From Stutzerimonas stutzeri (GTDB lineage Bacteria > Pseudomonadota > Gammaproteobacteria > Pseudomonadales > Pseudomonadaceae), in NCBI GenBank assembly GCA_002345575.1, contig DDVX01000006.1, positions 124,001-188,000 on the forward strand: a stretch of 64,000 bases of DNA. Reading direction: 5' to 3'. The notes beneath the pieces were generated by a model. That model saw nothing but the letters and a program-made list of their open reading frames with translations. It ran no database searches and was not told the origin of the DNA. The position numbers and the translations under genes are program-made. Below, in pieces: positions 51,707-61,221 of the stretch (positions are counted from its first letter, which is position 1; the number at the start of each line of letters is the position of its first letter).

Positions 51707-53026
51707 TCAGGTCTTCGTCGCATCCCTCGGCAGCAACAGCCCCAGCGGCAGACTGACCCGCGCTTCCAGCCCGCCACCGGCACGGTTGCGCAGCTCAATG
51801 GCACCGCCATGCTGGGCGGCGATGCGTTTGACGATGGCCAGACCCAACCCGGTACCCTGACCACCTCTGGCGCGGTCGCCGCGGATGAAGGGATTGAAGA
51901 TTTCACTCAACTCATCCGGGTTGATCCCGGCGCCCCGGTCAAGCACGCTCAACACCACATACGGCGCCTGTTCTTCACCTGAAACAGACGCCGCCACCTC
52001 GACACCATGTCCGCCATAGCGCAGGGCATTCTCGATGAGGTTGACCAGCAGGCGCTTGATCGACACCCGGCGCAGCGCCAGCGCCGGCATCGGTTCCAGA
52101 CACAGTCGCACGGTCTCGTCGTACTGGTTGTAGGGCGCCACCACTTCGCGCACCAACTCGCCTAGGTCGAGCTTCTCCACCGGCTCGTCGCTGCCGTCAC
52201 GGACAAAGGCGAGGAACTGGTCGAGGATGGCGTCCATGTCCTCGATATCGCGAATCATGTCTTCGGTCAGCTCGGCATCGCTGGACATCAGCTCCAGCGA
52301 CAGCCGCAAGCGGGTCAGTGGTGTGCGCAGATCGTGGGAAACCCCGGCCAGCATCAGCTCGCGCTCACGTCCGGCTTGCTCAACATCCTCGGCCATCTGG
52401 TTGAAGGCCCGGTAAACCTCCGTCATTTCGCTTGGCGTATCGCTGACCGGCAGGCGCACGCTGCGCCCCTTGCCGAACTGCCGGGCGGCGTAGACCAGGC
52501 GCTTGAGTGGCAGGTTGAGTTGACTGACGAATATCCAGGCTGCAGCGGTGGAGAGCAGGCCAATGCCGAGGAACCAGCCAAGCACACTCCAGATCCGCTG
52601 GCCGCGCAGGGGATAGGCATACAGCGGCACCTGCAGCCAGTCCGGCCCAAGTTGCGGGGCGCGCACCCAGATGGCCGTCTGCGGCTGGATGCGCACCCGC
52701 ACATCGGTTTCGACCCCCAGCTCGGCCTGCATCTGGCGCTGGAAAATCTCTGTGTAGGGCCAGTGATATTCGCTCGGCGGCACATTCTCCGGTGCCACCC
52801 GCACCAGGCCGGCAGCCTCAGCGATACGCTCACGGCTTTCCTCATCGGCCGCCCAGTAGGCGCGCAGGGTCAGCGCCGCACCATGGCTGTACTGGCGGTC
52901 GACCATCACGTCCTCGTTCATCATCAGGTACACCAGCATCAGTACCTTGGAGAACAGCACGACGATCAGCACCAGCCACAGGGTGCGGGCGAAGAAGCTT
53001 TGCGGGAACCACAGAGGAGTTTTCAT
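51707..53026 (-). CDS. envZ: Sensor histidine kinase EnvZ/AmgS
   Basis: The 439-residue inner membrane kinase has a first helix at about 12-34, a periplasmic domain to about 150, a second helix (about 152-174), a HAMP domain, a HisKA domain with LAGVSHDLRTPLTRLR (H231), and an ATPase domain with NLIENALRYG, DRGAGINPDE and GQGTGLGLAIVKRIA. It pairs with the OmpR-type regulator gene 76 bases upstream. In P. aeruginosa the orthologous pair is AmgS-AmgR, which senses envelope stress and affects aminoglycoside tolerance; the next gene tex supports this orthology. Confidence 0.92.
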   Translation of the reverse strand: MKTPLWFPQSFFARTLWLVLIVVLFSKVLMLVYLMMNEDVMVDRQYSHGAALTLRAYWAADEESRERIAEAAGLVRVAPENVPPSEYHWPYTEIFQRQMQAELGVETDVRVRIQPQTAIWVRAPQLGPDWLQVPLYAYPLRGQRIWSVLGWFLGIGLLSTAAAWIFVSQLNLPLKRLVYAARQFGKGRSVRLPVSDTPSEMTEVYRAFNQMAEDVEQAGRERELMLAGVSHDLRTPLTRLRLSLELMSSDAELTEDMIRDIEDMDAILDQFLAFVRDGSDEPVEKLDLGELVREVVAPYNQYDETVRLCLEPMPALALRRVSIKRLLVNLIENALRYGGHGVEVAASVSGEEQAPYVVLSVLDRGAGINPDELSEIFNPFIRGDRARGGQGTGLGLAIVKRIAAQHGGAIELRNRAGGGLEARVSLPLGLLLPRDATKT

Positions 53027-53102
53027 AGATTGGAGCCGGCAAGAGCGCTGGAGGCTGGGCGGAAAGCGCCGTCGTTCAGCCTCCAGCGCTTTTATCGGCT
53101 TT

Positions 53103-53840
53103 TCAGCTCTTATTTCCGTCGGGTACGAACACGTAGCCCACGCCCCAGACGGTCTGGATATAGCGCGGCTTGGACGGATCAGGCTCGATCAGGCGGCGCA
53201 GGCGAGAAATTTGTACATCGATGGAGCGCTCCAGAGCATCCCACTCACGGCCGCGCGCGAGATTCATCAGCTTGTCACGGGTCAGCGGTTCGCGGGCGTG
53301 CTGCACCAGCGCTTTAAGCACGGCGAATTCGCCAGTGGTGAGCATGTGGACCTGCTCGCCCTTCTTCAACTCGCGAGTCGCCAGGAACAGCTCGTAGTCG
53401 CCGAAGGTTACCGTTTCGTCTTCACTGCCTGGCGCACCCGGTACCTGCGGCGTCTGCCGGCGCAACACGGCGCGAATCCGCGCCAGCAACTCGCGCGGGT
53501 TGAAGGGTTTGGCCAGGTAGTCGTCGGCGCCCTGCTCCAGACCTTGGATGCGGCTGGCCTCGTCGCCCTTGGCGGTAAGCATGATGATCGGAATCTGATT
53601 GCCGCTCTCACGCAGGCGATGGCAAGCCGACAGGCCGTCCTCACCGGGCATCATCAGATCCAGCACTACCAAATGAAACAGTTCGCGGCTGAGCAGACGG
53701 TCCATCTGCTCGGTATTCTCAACGGTGCGGACGCGATAGCCCTGTTCATCGAGAAAACGCTCAAGCAGACGCCGCAAACGGGCATCGTCATCGACAATAA
53801 GGATCTTTTCGCCTTCGCTGGCGGGCGTTGTGCTGCTCAT
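53103..53840 (-). CDS. ompR: Response regulator OmpR/AmgR
   Basis: The 245-residue protein has a receiver domain (residues 11-125) with acidic pocket DDD (17-19), phospho-acceptor D61 in VVLDLMMPGEDG and KPF at the C-terminal end, then an OmpR/PhoB winged-helix domain (about 145-240, with TTGEFAVLKALV, RSIDVQISRLRRLIE and YIQTVWGVGYVFVP). It should be phosphorylated by the kinase encoded next. The tex gene is divergent from it. Confidence 0.95.
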   Translation of the reverse strand: MSSTTPASEGEKILIVDDDARLRRLLERFLDEQGYRVRTVENTEQMDRLLSRELFHLVVLDLMMPGEDGLSACHRLRESGNQIPIIMLTAKGDEASRIQGLEQGADDYLAKPFNPRELLARIRAVLRRQTPQVPGAPGSEDETVTFGDYELFLATRELKKGEQVHMLTTGEFAVLKALVQHAREPLTRDKLMNLARGREWDALERSIDVQISRLRRLIEPDPSKPRYIQTVWGVGYVFVPDGNKS

Positions 53841-54057
53841 GGAAACTCCCGAATGTTCGACGGCGCATTATGCGCATACGGATGACAAGGCAACTGACAG
53901 CCATTGTTAGCAGATTTTGCGACCGCGCGGCTGACGGACGCCAGCACGACCCAAGCTTTTTCTTTTCAGCTTCCAGCCTCAAGCCGGCAGCTGCCTTTAT
54001 AATCCTGCCCTTTCGCGCAGGCCCGGCCTGCATGGTTTGACTGACCCAGGTAGGTTC

Positions 54058-56370
54058 ATGGACAGCATCAACTCCCGCATCGCCGCAGAACTGGGCGTGC
54101 GCCCGCAACAGGTAGCCGCCGCCGTGGCGCTGCTCGACGAGGGCTCCACCGTGCCCTTCATCGCCCGTTACCGTAAAGAAGTCACCGGCAGCCTCGACGA
54201 CACTCAGCTGCGCAATCTGGAAGAGCGTCTGCGCTACATGCGCGAGCTGGACGACCGCCGCGCCTCGATCCTTGCCAGCATCGAAGAGCAGGGCAAGCTG
54301 ACGCCCGAACTGGCCCGTGAGATCAACCTGGCCGACACCAAGACCCGCCTCGAAGACCTCTACTTGCCGTACAAGCAGAAGCGCCGCACCAAGGGCCAGA
54401 TCGCCCTGGAAGCCGGCCTCGGCGAGCTCGCAGACGCGATTTTTGCCGACCCCGAGCTGAACCCGGAAGCCGAGGCTGAGCGCTTTATCGATGCCGGAAA
54501 AGGCTTCGCCGACACCAAGGCAGTGCTCGAAGGCACCAAATACATCCTCATGGAGCGCTTCGCTGAGGACGCCGACCTGCTGGCAAAACTGCGTGATTTT
54601 CTCAAGCACAACGCCACCCTCAGCGCTCGCGTAGTGCCAGGAAAGGAGCAGGAAGGCGCCAAGTTCAGCGACTACTTCGAGCATGACGAGGTGCTGAAGA
54701 ACACCCCCTCGCACCGTGCCCTGGCGATTTTCCGCGGCCGCAACGAAGGCATCCTCAGCGTCAGCCTCAAGGTTGGCGACGACGCACCCGGTTCCATGCA
54801 TCCGGGCGAGGTGATGATCGGCGAGCGTTTTGGCATCGCCAACCGCGGCCGTGCCGCCGACAAGTGGCTGAGCGAAGTGGTGCGCTGGACCTGGAAGGTC
54901 AAGCTCTATACCCACCTGGAAACCGACCTGCTCGGCGAACTGCGCGACAAGGCCGAGGACGATGCAATCGGCGTGTTCGCGCGCAACATGCACGATCTGC
55001 TGCTCGCGGCACCCGCCGGCCCGCGCGCTACCCTGGGCCTGGACCCGGGCCTGCGCACCGGCTGCAAGGTGGCGGTGGTCGATGCCACTGGTAAGCTGTT
55101 GGATACCGCGACCGTTTACCCACATGCTCCGCGCAACGACTGGGACGGCACCCTGGCGGTGCTGGCCAAGCTCTGCGCCAAACACAGCGTCGACCTGATT
55201 GCCATCGGCAATGGCACGGCCAGCCGCGAAAGCGACAGGCTCGCCGCTGACCTGATCAAACAGGTACCCGGCCTCAAACTGACCAAGGTGATGGTCAGCG
55301 AAGCCGGCGCCTCGGTGTATTCAGCCTCGGAACTTGCGGCCAAGGAATTCCCTGATCTGGACGTGTCGATCCGTGGCGCGGTGTCCATCGCGAGGCGCCT
55401 GCAGGACCCGCTGGCCGAGCTGGTGAAGATCGAGCCCAAGGCCATCGGCGTTGGCCAGTACCAGCATGACGTGTCGCAGCTGAAGCTGGCGCGCTCGCTG
55501 GATGCAGTGGTCGAGGACTGCGTGAACGCCGTCGGCGTCGACGTGAATACCGCTTCCGCCGCCCTTCTGGCGCGCATCTCCGGCCTTAACGGCACCCTGG
55601 CGCAGAACATCGTTGCCTACCGCGATGCCAACGGTGCGTTCAAAACCCGTAGTGAGCTGAAGAAAGTGCCGCGCCTGGGCGACAAGACCTTTGAGCAGGC
55701 CGCCGGTTTCCTCCGCGTGATGAATGGCGAAAATCCGCTGGATGCCTCCGCGGTGCACCCGGAAACCTACCCGCTGGTCAAGCGCATCGCCGCCGACACC
55801 GGCCGCGATATCCGCTCGCTCGTCGGCGACTCGGCCTTTCTCAAGCGTCTGGACCCCAAGCAGTTCACCGACGAAAGCTTCGGCCTGGTGACCGTCAGCG
55901 ACATTCTTCAGGAGCTGGAGAAACCCGGCCGCGACCCGCGCCCGGAATTCAAGACCGCCGAGTTCCAGGAAGGCGTCGAGAAGCTCAGCGACCTCACGCC
56001 GGGCATGATGCTCGAAGGCGTGGTGACCAACGTGACCAACTTCGGTGCCTTCGTCGATATCGGCGTGCATCAGGACGGCCTGGTACACATCAGCGCGCTG
56101 TCCGAGAAGTTCGTGAAAGATCCCTACGAGGTGGTCAAGGCCGGTGACATCGTCAAGGTCAAGGTCATGGAAGTGGACATCCCGCGCAACCGCGTCGGCC
56201 TGTCCATGCGTATGAGCGACACCCCCGGCGAGAAAACCGAAGGCCCCCGCGGCGGCAAATCACGCGGCAATACCCCGCGCAGTGAGCGCCACGCACCGCA
56301 GGAAAAGCCCGCCCCCGCGAACAATGCTATGGCTGCGCTGTTCGCCAACGCGAAGAACCTGAGGAAGTAG
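54058..56370 (+). CDS. tex: Tex-type RNA-binding transcriptional accessory protein
   Basis: Tex binds nucleic acid and affects transcription and virulence gene expression in several bacteria. The 770-residue protein has the N-terminal Tex helical domain, a YqgF/RNase H-like domain (ATLGLDPGLRTGCKVAVVDATGK near 330), helix-hairpin-helix motifs (VNTASAALLARISGLNGTLA near 500) and an S1 RNA-binding domain (about 655-720, EGVVTNVTNFGAFVDIGVHQDGLVHIS), then a basic tail. The ATG at 54058 has AGGTAGG upstream; one at 54037 is weaker. The thioesterase gene follows 1 base after the stop. Confidence 0.96.
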   Translation: MDSINSRIAAELGVRPQQVAAAVALLDEGSTVPFIARYRKEVTGSLDDTQLRNLEERLRYMRELDDRRASILASIEEQGKLTPELAREINLADTKTRLEDLYLPYKQKRRTKGQIALEAGLGELADAIFADPELNPEAEAERFIDAGKGFADTKAVLEGTKYILMERFAEDADLLAKLRDFLKHNATLSARVVPGKEQEGAKFSDYFEHDEVLKNTPSHRALAIFRGRNEGILSVSLKVGDDAPGSMHPGEVMIGERFGIANRGRAADKWLSEVVRWTWKVKLYTHLETDLLGELRDKAEDDAIGVFARNMHDLLLAAPAGPRATLGLDPGLRTGCKVAVVDATGKLLDTATVYPHAPRNDWDGTLAVLAKLCAKHSVDLIAIGNGTASRESDRLAADLIKQVPGLKLTKVMVSEAGASVYSASELAAKEFPDLDVSIRGAVSIARRLQDPLAELVKIEPKAIGVGQYQHDVSQLKLARSLDAVVEDCVNAVGVDVNTASAALLARISGLNGTLAQNIVAYRDANGAFKTRSELKKVPRLGDKTFEQAAGFLRVMNGENPLDASAVHPETYPLVKRIAADTGRDIRSLVGDSAFLKRLDPKQFTDESFGLVTVSDILQELEKPGRDPRPEFKTAEFQEGVEKLSDLTPGMMLEGVVTNVTNFGAFVDIGVHQDGLVHISALSEKFVKDPYEVVKAGDIVKVKVMEVDIPRNRVGLSMRMSDTPGEKTEGPRGGKSRGNTPRSERHAPQEKPAPANNAMAALFANAKNLRK

Positions 56371-56371
56371 C

Positions 56372-56761
56372 ATGAGCATTCAAGTCGAGGCGGTGGGCAA
56401 TTCCAGCGCCTTTGGCCGCCTGCTTGGCCTGGAGATTCACAAAGCTGAAAACGGCGAGGCGCTGCTCGGGCTGACCATGCACGACGGCCTGCGCAACCTG
56501 CACGGAAAGCTGCACGGCGGCGCGCTGTTCTCGCTGATCGATACCGCCATGGGCCAGGCCAGTCACAGCCTCAACGGCGGTTTGCCGAACAGCGTGACGC
56601 TGGAGTGCAAGGTCAACTACATCCGCCCGGTGACCGAAGGCGAGCTGACCTGCCGCGCATGGGTGGTGCATGCCGGGCGCCGCACCCAGGTCCTCGAAGC
56701 TGAGGTTCATCAAGGTGAGAAGCTGGTGGCCAAGGCACAATCGACGTTTGCCTGTCTCTAA
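56372..56761 (+). CDS. PaaI-family hotdog thioesterase
   Basis: The 129-residue protein has the hotdog signature NLHGKLHGGALFSLIDTAMGQASHSL (residues 42-67) and SVTLECKVNYIRPVTEGEL, typical of PaaI/YdiI-type acyl-CoA thioesterases. The HGG acid/base region is intact. The gene is almost fused to tex (1 base between), so it is co-transcribed with it; this arrangement is also found in P. aeruginosa as I recall. The substrate is unknown. Confidence 0.88.
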   Translation: MSIQVEAVGNSSAFGRLLGLEIHKAENGEALLGLTMHDGLRNLHGKLHGGALFSLIDTAMGQASHSLNGGLPNSVTLECKVNYIRPVTEGELTCRAWVVHAGRRTQVLEAEVHQGEKLVAKAQSTFACL

Positions 56762-56885
56762 GAAGGCGTAGGTTTCAATGCGCAAGCGCAGAGGAAAGCC
56801 GACCCGCTTCATCTTGACGCTGCGGCTTGAAGCTTGCACCTCGCCACCCCATATTGTGCCGACTGATGCGTGAAGGAATTCCTAA

Positions 56886-58472
56886 TTGAGCGATCTTCTG
56901 TCCCACAGGCTGGCATTGCTGGCCGAGCCCTCCCACCTTCCGCTGCTCTCACAATGCCTGCATGGGATCGAGCGCGAATGCCTGCGCATAGACAGTCGTG
57001 GCGAACTGGCCCTGACGCCGCATCCTCGCGCGCTGGGCTCTGCGCTGACGCACCCGCAGATCACCACTGACTATTCCGAGGCGCTGCTGGAGTTCATCAC
57101 CGGCACCGCATGCGATCCGCAACAGACCCTGGCCGAGCTGGACAGCATCCATCGCTACACCTACAGCAAGCTGGGCAACGAGTTTCTCTGGAGCCCTTCG
57201 ATGCCGGGGCCGCTGCCTGAAGAGGCGCTGATCCCCATCGCCGAATACGGCAGTTCCAACGTGGGCCGTCTCAAGTACGTCTACCGTCAGGGACTGGCGC
57301 TGCGCTACGGCAAAACCATGCAGTGCATTGCCGGCATCCATTACAACTTCTCACTACCCGAGACGTTCTGGTCGCTGCTGCAGGCCGAGGACGGCGACAC
57401 CCGCAGCGCCCAGGACTACCAGTCCTCGCGCTATATCGCATTGATCCGCAACTTCCGCCGCTATAGCTGGTTGCTGATGTACCTGTTCGGCGCCTCACCG
57501 GCGCTGGATGCCAGCTTTATGCGCGGGCGCGAGCACAAGCTCGAACAACTGGACGCAGATACCCTGTACCTGCCTTGGGCCACCAGTCTGCGTATGAGCG
57601 ACCTGGGCTACCAGAGCAATGCCCAGGCCGGCCTGACGCCCTGCTACGACAATCTGTCCAGCTATACCGACAGCCTGTACAAGGCCGTTTCGACGCCCTA
57701 CCCGGCCTATGCCGCAGCGGGCACCAAGGACGCTGACGGCAACTGGCTGCAGCTCAACACCAACGTGCTGCAGATCGAGAACGAGTACTACTCAAACATT
57801 CGACCCAAGCGCGTCACTCAAAGCGGCGAGCGGCCACTGCAGGCGCTACAGGCGCGCGGCATCCAGTACATCGAAGTGCGCTGTCTGGACATCAACCCCT
57901 TCCTGCCGCTGGGCATCGATCTCGATGAGGCACGCTTCCTCGATGCCTTCCTGCTGTTCTGCGTACTGGAAGACAGCCCCTGCCTGGCGCAGGGTGAGTG
58001 TGGCTCCAGCCATGCCAACTTCCTCAAGGTGGTCAACGAAGGGCGCAAGCCGGGCCTTGAACTGCAACGCCAGGACGGGTCGGTAGCCTTGCAGGCCTGG
58101 GCCGAGGAACTGCTCGACAAGATCGGTCAGGTCGCGGCAGTGCTGGACCAAAGCCAGACCGGAAGCTCTCACGCGCAGTCACTTGACGTGCAGCGGGCCA
58201 AGGTCGCCGACAGCAGCCTGACGCCCTCGGCGCGGCTACTCGGCGAACTCAAGCGCAACCGCGAAAGCTTCAGCCAGTTCGCCCTGCGCCAGACCCAGGC
58301 CCACGCCGAGTTCTTCCGCAGCCAACCACTGAGCGCTGCCGAGCAGGCCGGTTTCGATGCCGCCACGCAAAAGTCACACAACGAACAGGCCGAACTGGAG
58401 GCCCAGCAGGAGCCGGATTTCGACCAGTTCGTCGCCGCCTATCAGGCAAGCCTGCTGTCCATCACTACTTGA
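56886..58472 (+). CDS. gshA: Glutamate-cysteine ligase
   Basis: GshA makes gamma-glutamylcysteine, the first step of glutathione synthesis. The 528-residue length and the segments CLHGIERECLRIDSRGELALTPHP (metal and glutamate site), ITTDYSEALLEFIT, MQCIAGIHYNFSLPE and YIEVRCLDINPFLPLGI identify the proteobacterial class. The start is TTG with AAGGAA nine bases upstream; no better ATG exists. It is convergent with argA across a bidirectional hairpin. Confidence 0.95.
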   Translation: MSDLLSHRLALLAEPSHLPLLSQCLHGIERECLRIDSRGELALTPHPRALGSALTHPQITTDYSEALLEFITGTACDPQQTLAELDSIHRYTYSKLGNEFLWSPSMPGPLPEEALIPIAEYGSSNVGRLKYVYRQGLALRYGKTMQCIAGIHYNFSLPETFWSLLQAEDGDTRSAQDYQSSRYIALIRNFRRYSWLLMYLFGASPALDASFMRGREHKLEQLDADTLYLPWATSLRMSDLGYQSNAQAGLTPCYDNLSSYTDSLYKAVSTPYPAYAAAGTKDADGNWLQLNTNVLQIENEYYSNIRPKRVTQSGERPLQALQARGIQYIEVRCLDINPFLPLGIDLDEARFLDAFLLFCVLEDSPCLAQGECGSSHANFLKVVNEGRKPGLELQRQDGSVALQAWAEELLDKIGQVAAVLDQSQTGSSHAQSLDVQRAKVADSSLTPSARLLGELKRNRESFSQFALRQTQAHAEFFRSQPLSAAEQAGFDAATQKSHNEQAELEAQQEPDFDQFVAAYQASLLSITT

Positions 58473-58502
58473 GCGCTTGAGGAGCCCTTGAGGAGCGCTT
58501 GG

Positions 58503-58535
58503 CCAGCTAGGGCCGACTAATTCGGCCCTAACTGG
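58503..58535. terminator. Bidirectional hairpin between gshA and argA
   Basis: AGGGCCGA and TCGGCCCT form a perfect 8-bp stem with a 5-base loop, extended outward by CCAG/CTGG. It sits in the 79-base convergent gap. There is no long T-run, but the stem is strong and the position fits. Just before it the short direct repeat TTGAGGAGC occurs twice. Confidence 0.6.
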
Positions 58536-58551
58536 ACAGCAGTACCTCGGC

Positions 58552-59850
58552 TTACAACTTCTTGTCGAACACCTTCGAGTTGCGCTGGAAGTTGTATAGC
58601 GAAGCGCGCGCTGGCGGCAGGCGCTCCACGCTGCAAGGGTTGAAGCCGCGCTCCTGAAACCAGTGGGCGGTGCGGGTGGTGAGTACGAACAGGGTTTTCA
58701 GGCCCAGCTTGCGCGCACGCGCCTCGATGCGTTCGAGCAGCTCGTCACCGCGACCACCATGGCGATATTCCGGATTCACCGCAAGGCAGGCCAGCTCGCC
58801 CCAGTCCGAATCGGGAATGGGATAGAGCGCGGCACAGGCGATGATCAGGCCATCGCGCTCGACGATGCTGAACTGCTCCACCTCGCGCTCCAGCACATCC
58901 CGCGAACGCCGCACCAGAACGCCCTGCTCTTCCAGTGGCGTGATCAGGTCGATCAGCCCGCCCACATCCTCAATGGTCGCTTCACGCAATTGCTCGAACT
59001 GCTCCTGCGCCACCAGAGTGCCGGCGCCGTCACGGGTGAACAGCTCGTTGAGCAGCGCACCATCCTCGGCATAACTGACCACGTGGCTGCGCCGCACGCC
59101 GCCACGGCAGGCCTGCGCTGCGGCATCTAGCAGCTCGGCCTGATAGTCGCTGCCAAGCCGCGCCACGTGAGCGGGGATCTGCAGTGGGCGCAGTTCACGC
59201 ACCAGGTTGCCGTCCTCGTCCAGCAAGCCGCGCTCGGCACCATAGAGCACCAGCTTGTCGGCCTGCAGATCGATGGCTGCACGGGTGGCCACGTCTTCGC
59301 AGGCCAGGTTGAAGATTTCACCGGTGGGCGAATAGCCCAGCGGCGACAGCAACACGATGGTGCGCTCGTCCAGCAGGCGCCCGATGCCCTTGCGGTCGAT
59401 GCGCCGCACCTCGCCGGTGTGCTGGTAATCGACACCCTCGACCACACCGATAGGCCGTGCGGTGACGAAATTACCGCTGGCCACGCGCAGCCGTGCGCCC
59501 TGCATCGGCGAGGCGGCCATGTCCATCGACAGGCGCGCTTCTAGTGCGATGCGCATATGCCCGACCGCATCGATCACGCATTCCAGCGCCGCGGAGTCGG
59601 TGATGCGCAGGCCCCGATGGACGCGCGGCTCGATATCACGTGCAGCCAGCCGTGCCTCGATCTGCGGTCGCGAGCCGAATGCCAGTACCAGTCGCACGCC
59701 GAGGCTGTGCAGCAACACCAGGTCGTGGACGATGTTGGCGAAGTTGGGGTGTTCCAGGCCATCACCCGGCAGCATGACCACGAAGGTGCGCTCACGGTGC
59801 GAGTTGATGTAGGGCGAGGAGTCGCGAAGCCAGGTGACGTAGTCGTGCAT
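58552..59850 (-). CDS. argA: Amino-acid N-acetyltransferase (N-acetylglutamate synthase)
   Basis: ArgA acetylates glutamate in the first step of arginine synthesis. Starting at the ATG at 59850 gives 432 residues, the length I recall for P. aeruginosa ArgA. An upstream in-frame ATG at 59925 would add 25 residues. The N-terminal half is an amino acid kinase-like domain that binds arginine (feedback control; LVLAFGSRPQIEARL, DRKGIGRLLDE), and the C-terminal half is a GNAT domain (ELACLAVNPEYRHGGRGDELLERIEARARKLG). argE lies upstream on the same strand with a 90-base gap. Confidence 0.93.
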   Translation of the reverse strand: MHDYVTWLRDSSPYINSHRERTFVVMLPGDGLEHPNFANIVHDLVLLHSLGVRLVLAFGSRPQIEARLAARDIEPRVHRGLRITDSAALECVIDAVGHMRIALEARLSMDMAASPMQGARLRVASGNFVTARPIGVVEGVDYQHTGEVRRIDRKGIGRLLDERTIVLLSPLGYSPTGEIFNLACEDVATRAAIDLQADKLVLYGAERGLLDEDGNLVRELRPLQIPAHVARLGSDYQAELLDAAAQACRGGVRRSHVVSYAEDGALLNELFTRDGAGTLVAQEQFEQLREATIEDVGGLIDLITPLEEQGVLVRRSRDVLEREVEQFSIVERDGLIIACAALYPIPDSDWGELACLAVNPEYRHGGRGDELLERIEARARKLGLKTLFVLTTRTAHWFQERGFNPCSVERLPPARASLYNFQRNSKVFDKKL

Positions 59851-59914
59851 GTTGCAGAAGCCTTCAGGTGACAGCTTAAAGTCCGGTAGCCGGGTCAGGA
59901 GAGTGGGCGCGGGA

Positions 59915-59937
59915 GCAGATTCCATAGTCGAATCTGC
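59915..59937 (-). repeat. Perfect 8-bp inverted repeat upstream of argA
   Basis: GCAGATTC and GAATCTGC enclose a 7-base loop that contains the alternative argA start ATG at 59925. It starts 3 bases beyond the argE stop. In mRNA it would hide that ATG in a hairpin loop, or act as a leader element of argA if the start is at 59850. Confidence 0.45.
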
Positions 59938-59939
59938 CC

Positions 59940-61097
59940 CTATCCTCGGTTGGCCGGCTGCAGACAGTAGTGATCGATCATGGCGCGCAGCAGCCTCACG
60001 GTAGGTTCGATTGTGTCGAGATCCAGGTATTCGTCCGGCTGGTGCGCGCAGGCGATGTCGCCGGGGCCGAGCACCAGCGTCTCGCAGCCAAGCTGTTGAA
60101 GATAAGGCGCTTCAGTGGCGAACGCTACTGCTTCAGCCTGATGGCCGGTCAGGTGTTCGGCCAACCTGACCAGCTCGCCATGTGCAGATTGTTCGAAGGC
60201 CGGCACGCTGGGAAACAGCGGCGCCAGCTCGATCTGAACCTGATGCTGCTCGGCCAGTGGCTGCAGGCGCTGGCGGATGGCTGTGCGCAGTTGCTCGGGA
60301 TCCATACCGGGTAGCGGTCGCAGGTCGAACTCCAGCGCGCACTGGCCGCAGATGCGATTGGGGTTGTCGCCACCATGGATACAGCCGAGGTTGAGCGTCG
60401 GCACGGGCACATCGAACAGCGGATTGTTGTACTCGCGCTGCCATTGTTGGCGCAGGGTCAGCAACTCGCCCATCACCCCATGCATGGCTTCCAGCGCACT
60501 ATGCCCATAAGCCGGGTTGGATGAGTGGCCGCTCTGTCCGAGGATGCTGATGCCTTCCATCATGATGCCCTTGTGCATGCGCACCGGGCGCAGGCCGGTG
60601 GGCTCACCGATCACGGCTGCACGCCCCAGCGGCCGGCCTGCCTCGGCTAGCGCCCGGGCGCCGGACATGGAGCTTTCCTCGTCGCAGGTGGCAAGGATCA
60701 GCAGCGGCTGCCTGAAGGGCTGGTCGAGCAGTGGCAAAACCGCTTCGATGGCCAGCGCGAAGAAGCCTTTCATGTCACAGCTACCCAGGCCATACCAGCG
60801 GTCGTCGGCTTCGCGCAGGCGCAGCGGGTCGGACTTCCACAGCTCCGCATCAAAGGGCACGGTATCGCTGTGCCCGGCCAGCACCAGGCCACCCGGACCA
60901 CTGCCGTAGCTGGCCAACAGGTTGAACTTGCCAGACTCAACTTCCTGGGTTTCACAGACAAAGCCGAGCTCACCAAGCCAGGCGGCGAGCAGCTCGATTA
61001 CAGGGCGGTTGCTCTGGTCCCAATGCGGCTGGGTACAACTAACCGAAGGGGCGGCAATGAGTTCGGCGAAACGCTGTTTGAGCGGGGGAAGGGCCAC
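59940..61097 (-). CDS. argE: Acetylornithine deacetylase
   Basis: ArgE removes the acetyl group from N-acetylornithine. The 385-residue M20-family metallopeptidase has LVLAGHSDTVPFD (first zinc His and catalytic Asp region), GSCDMKGFFALAIEA, ATCDEESSMSGA (catalytic Glu) and VIGEPTGLRPVRMHKG; a late GPGDIACAHQPDEYLDLD holds the last ligand His. Pairing with argA on the same strand supports the assignment over related deacylases. Confidence 0.93.
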   Translation of the reverse strand: MALPPLKQRFAELIAAPSVSCTQPHWDQSNRPVIELLAAWLGELGFVCETQEVESGKFNLLASYGSGPGGLVLAGHSDTVPFDAELWKSDPLRLREADDRWYGLGSCDMKGFFALAIEAVLPLLDQPFRQPLLILATCDEESSMSGARALAEAGRPLGRAAVIGEPTGLRPVRMHKGIMMEGISILGQSGHSSNPAYGHSALEAMHGVMGELLTLRQQWQREYNNPLFDVPVPTLNLGCIHGGDNPNRICGQCALEFDLRPLPGMDPEQLRTAIRQRLQPLAEQHQVQIELAPLFPSVPAFEQSAHGELVRLAEHLTGHQAEAVAFATEAPYLQQLGCETLVLGPGDIACAHQPDEYLDLDTIEPTVRLLRAMIDHYCLQPANRG

Positions 61098-61170
61098 CGG
61101 CTACCTCCATGAATCATCGGGCGATACCGCAGTGAAACATGAAACGGCCGGCAGTGGAGCCTCACAAAGC

Positions 61171-61197
61171 AAAACGCCCCGTCCATTGGAAGGGGCG
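61171..61197 (-). terminator. Intrinsic terminator after pit
   Basis: On the minus strand CGCCCC and GGGGCG form a 6-bp stem with an 11-base loop, followed by TTTT. It lies 24 bases beyond the pit stop. Confidence 0.75.
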
Positions 61198-61221
61198 CCG
61201 TTATCCAACCCGAATCGGCTA

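Noticed and set aside
51688..51711. CCTGAAGC/GCTTCAGG hairpin as terminator of envZ
   Set aside because: The stem is perfect but it overlaps the envZ stop and is followed by GAAACAA, not a T-run, on the minus strand.
53788..55185. 465-codon frame antisense to tex
   Set aside because: It covers conserved Tex sequence and the divergent promoter; no family is recognised.
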